From Elysia chlorotica (lineage: Eukaryota > Mollusca > Gastropoda > Plakobranchidae), in NCBI GenBank assembly GCA_003991915.1, contig RQTK01000296.1, forward strand, positions 96,337 to 160,336: a stretch of DNA of 64,000 nucleotides. The letters are read 5' to 3'. Under the pieces are notes generated by a model. That model saw nothing but the letters and a program-made list of their open reading frames with translations, ran no database searches and had not been told where the DNA came from. Positions 63,538-64,000 of this stretch are shown here, piece by piece; position 1 is the first letter of the stretch, and each line of letters opens with the position of its first letter. The position numbers and the translations under genes are program-made.

Positions 63538-64000
63538 CTGGAAAAACCACAAAGCGTGCATGTAAAAAATATGCATGTGTGTTTGAACTTTTATGAAAAT
63601 ATTTGTTAAAACACTAATTCAGGCCAAACAGACAGGAACTAAGGATTTTAAAGATCAATTGAGTGATGAGAAGACATATTCTACTTTGACGACAATAGAC
63701 AACAAAAATTTGATCTGACTTGAGACAATATCACAATAGATACAAATGAGAAATGCATGCTATTTACCCTATTTTATATATTATTGATAGGTAAAGAGCA
63801 CTGGATTTCATTGGATTTTTTTTTTCACTTTGCTCCTTTGAATCCAAATCACCAATAACTAATCGAATGATAAGACAATCGTTTTTCTTCCTAAAACAAA
63901 TAAATAATCAATGTATGAAATCTGTAAGATATCCTTTGGTATTGTTTTTTCTTTCTTCTGACATTAAGGTAAGAGAAAATTTATATGATAAGATTAAAAA
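63538..64000 (-). other. Probable intron of the minus-strand gene
   Basis: AT-rich with no coding signal visible up to the window edge. Confidence 0.45.

Overview
The window is animal genomic DNA: intron-rich, AT-rich between exons, and full of simple repeats and tRNA-derived SINEs. It looks like a draft assembly because there is one N near position 39177. Protein similarity and repeat style suggest a lophotrochozoan, most likely a mollusc such as a gastropod. That placement is inference.

One gene dominates: the 3' two thirds of a Shank/ProSAP postsynaptic scaffold gene on the + strand. Seven downstream exons (43763-43836, 45224-45360, 46636-46915, 49365-49457, 50983-51269, 51764-53108, 53914-55784) have consistent splice phases. 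They encode the PDZ domain, the linker with its SKSM-type motifs, a long proline-rich region with candidate Homer-binding PPxxF motifs, and the C-terminal SAM domain (about 1,362 aa). A giant coding block of about 5.7 kb (6386-12128) lies 31.6 kb upstream. It ends in a good splice donor whose phase fits the PDZ exon exactly. I therefore read it as a very large disordered Shank exon N-terminal to the PDZ. It has its own plausible ATG and TATA-like promoter, and its frame changes once near 6886-6950. A short ATG exon at 24028-24077 with a perfect GTAAGT donor also fits the PDZ exon in phase. It may be the start of a short PDZ-first isoform like those known for vertebrate Shank2. No ankyrin or SH3 exon was found.

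The PDZ region is disturbed. The stretch that should encode the domain centre (the ..GGxAxxAGLxxGDFL.. part) cannot be found between exons 45224-45360 and 46636-46915. The intervening intron carries a microsatellite-truncated second copy of the next PDZ exon. A roughly 60-bp minisatellite sits directly before the 45224 exon and supplies its pyrimidine tract.

Layout: 1-6263 upstream repeats; 6264-12128 candidate promoter and giant exon; 12129-43762 large intron with SINEs, MITE-like palindromes, microsatellites, the candidate alternative first exon and some weak opposite-strand ORFs; 43763-55784 PDZ-to-SAM exons; 55785-about 61690 3' UTR and intergenic DNA; about 61690-64000 the 3' end of an unidentified minus-strand gene, convergent with Shank.

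A SINE family with one shared body and several different tRNA-like heads occurs about 18 times, and a palindromic MITE-like family three times. No rRNA, functional tRNA, CRISPR or viral element was seen.
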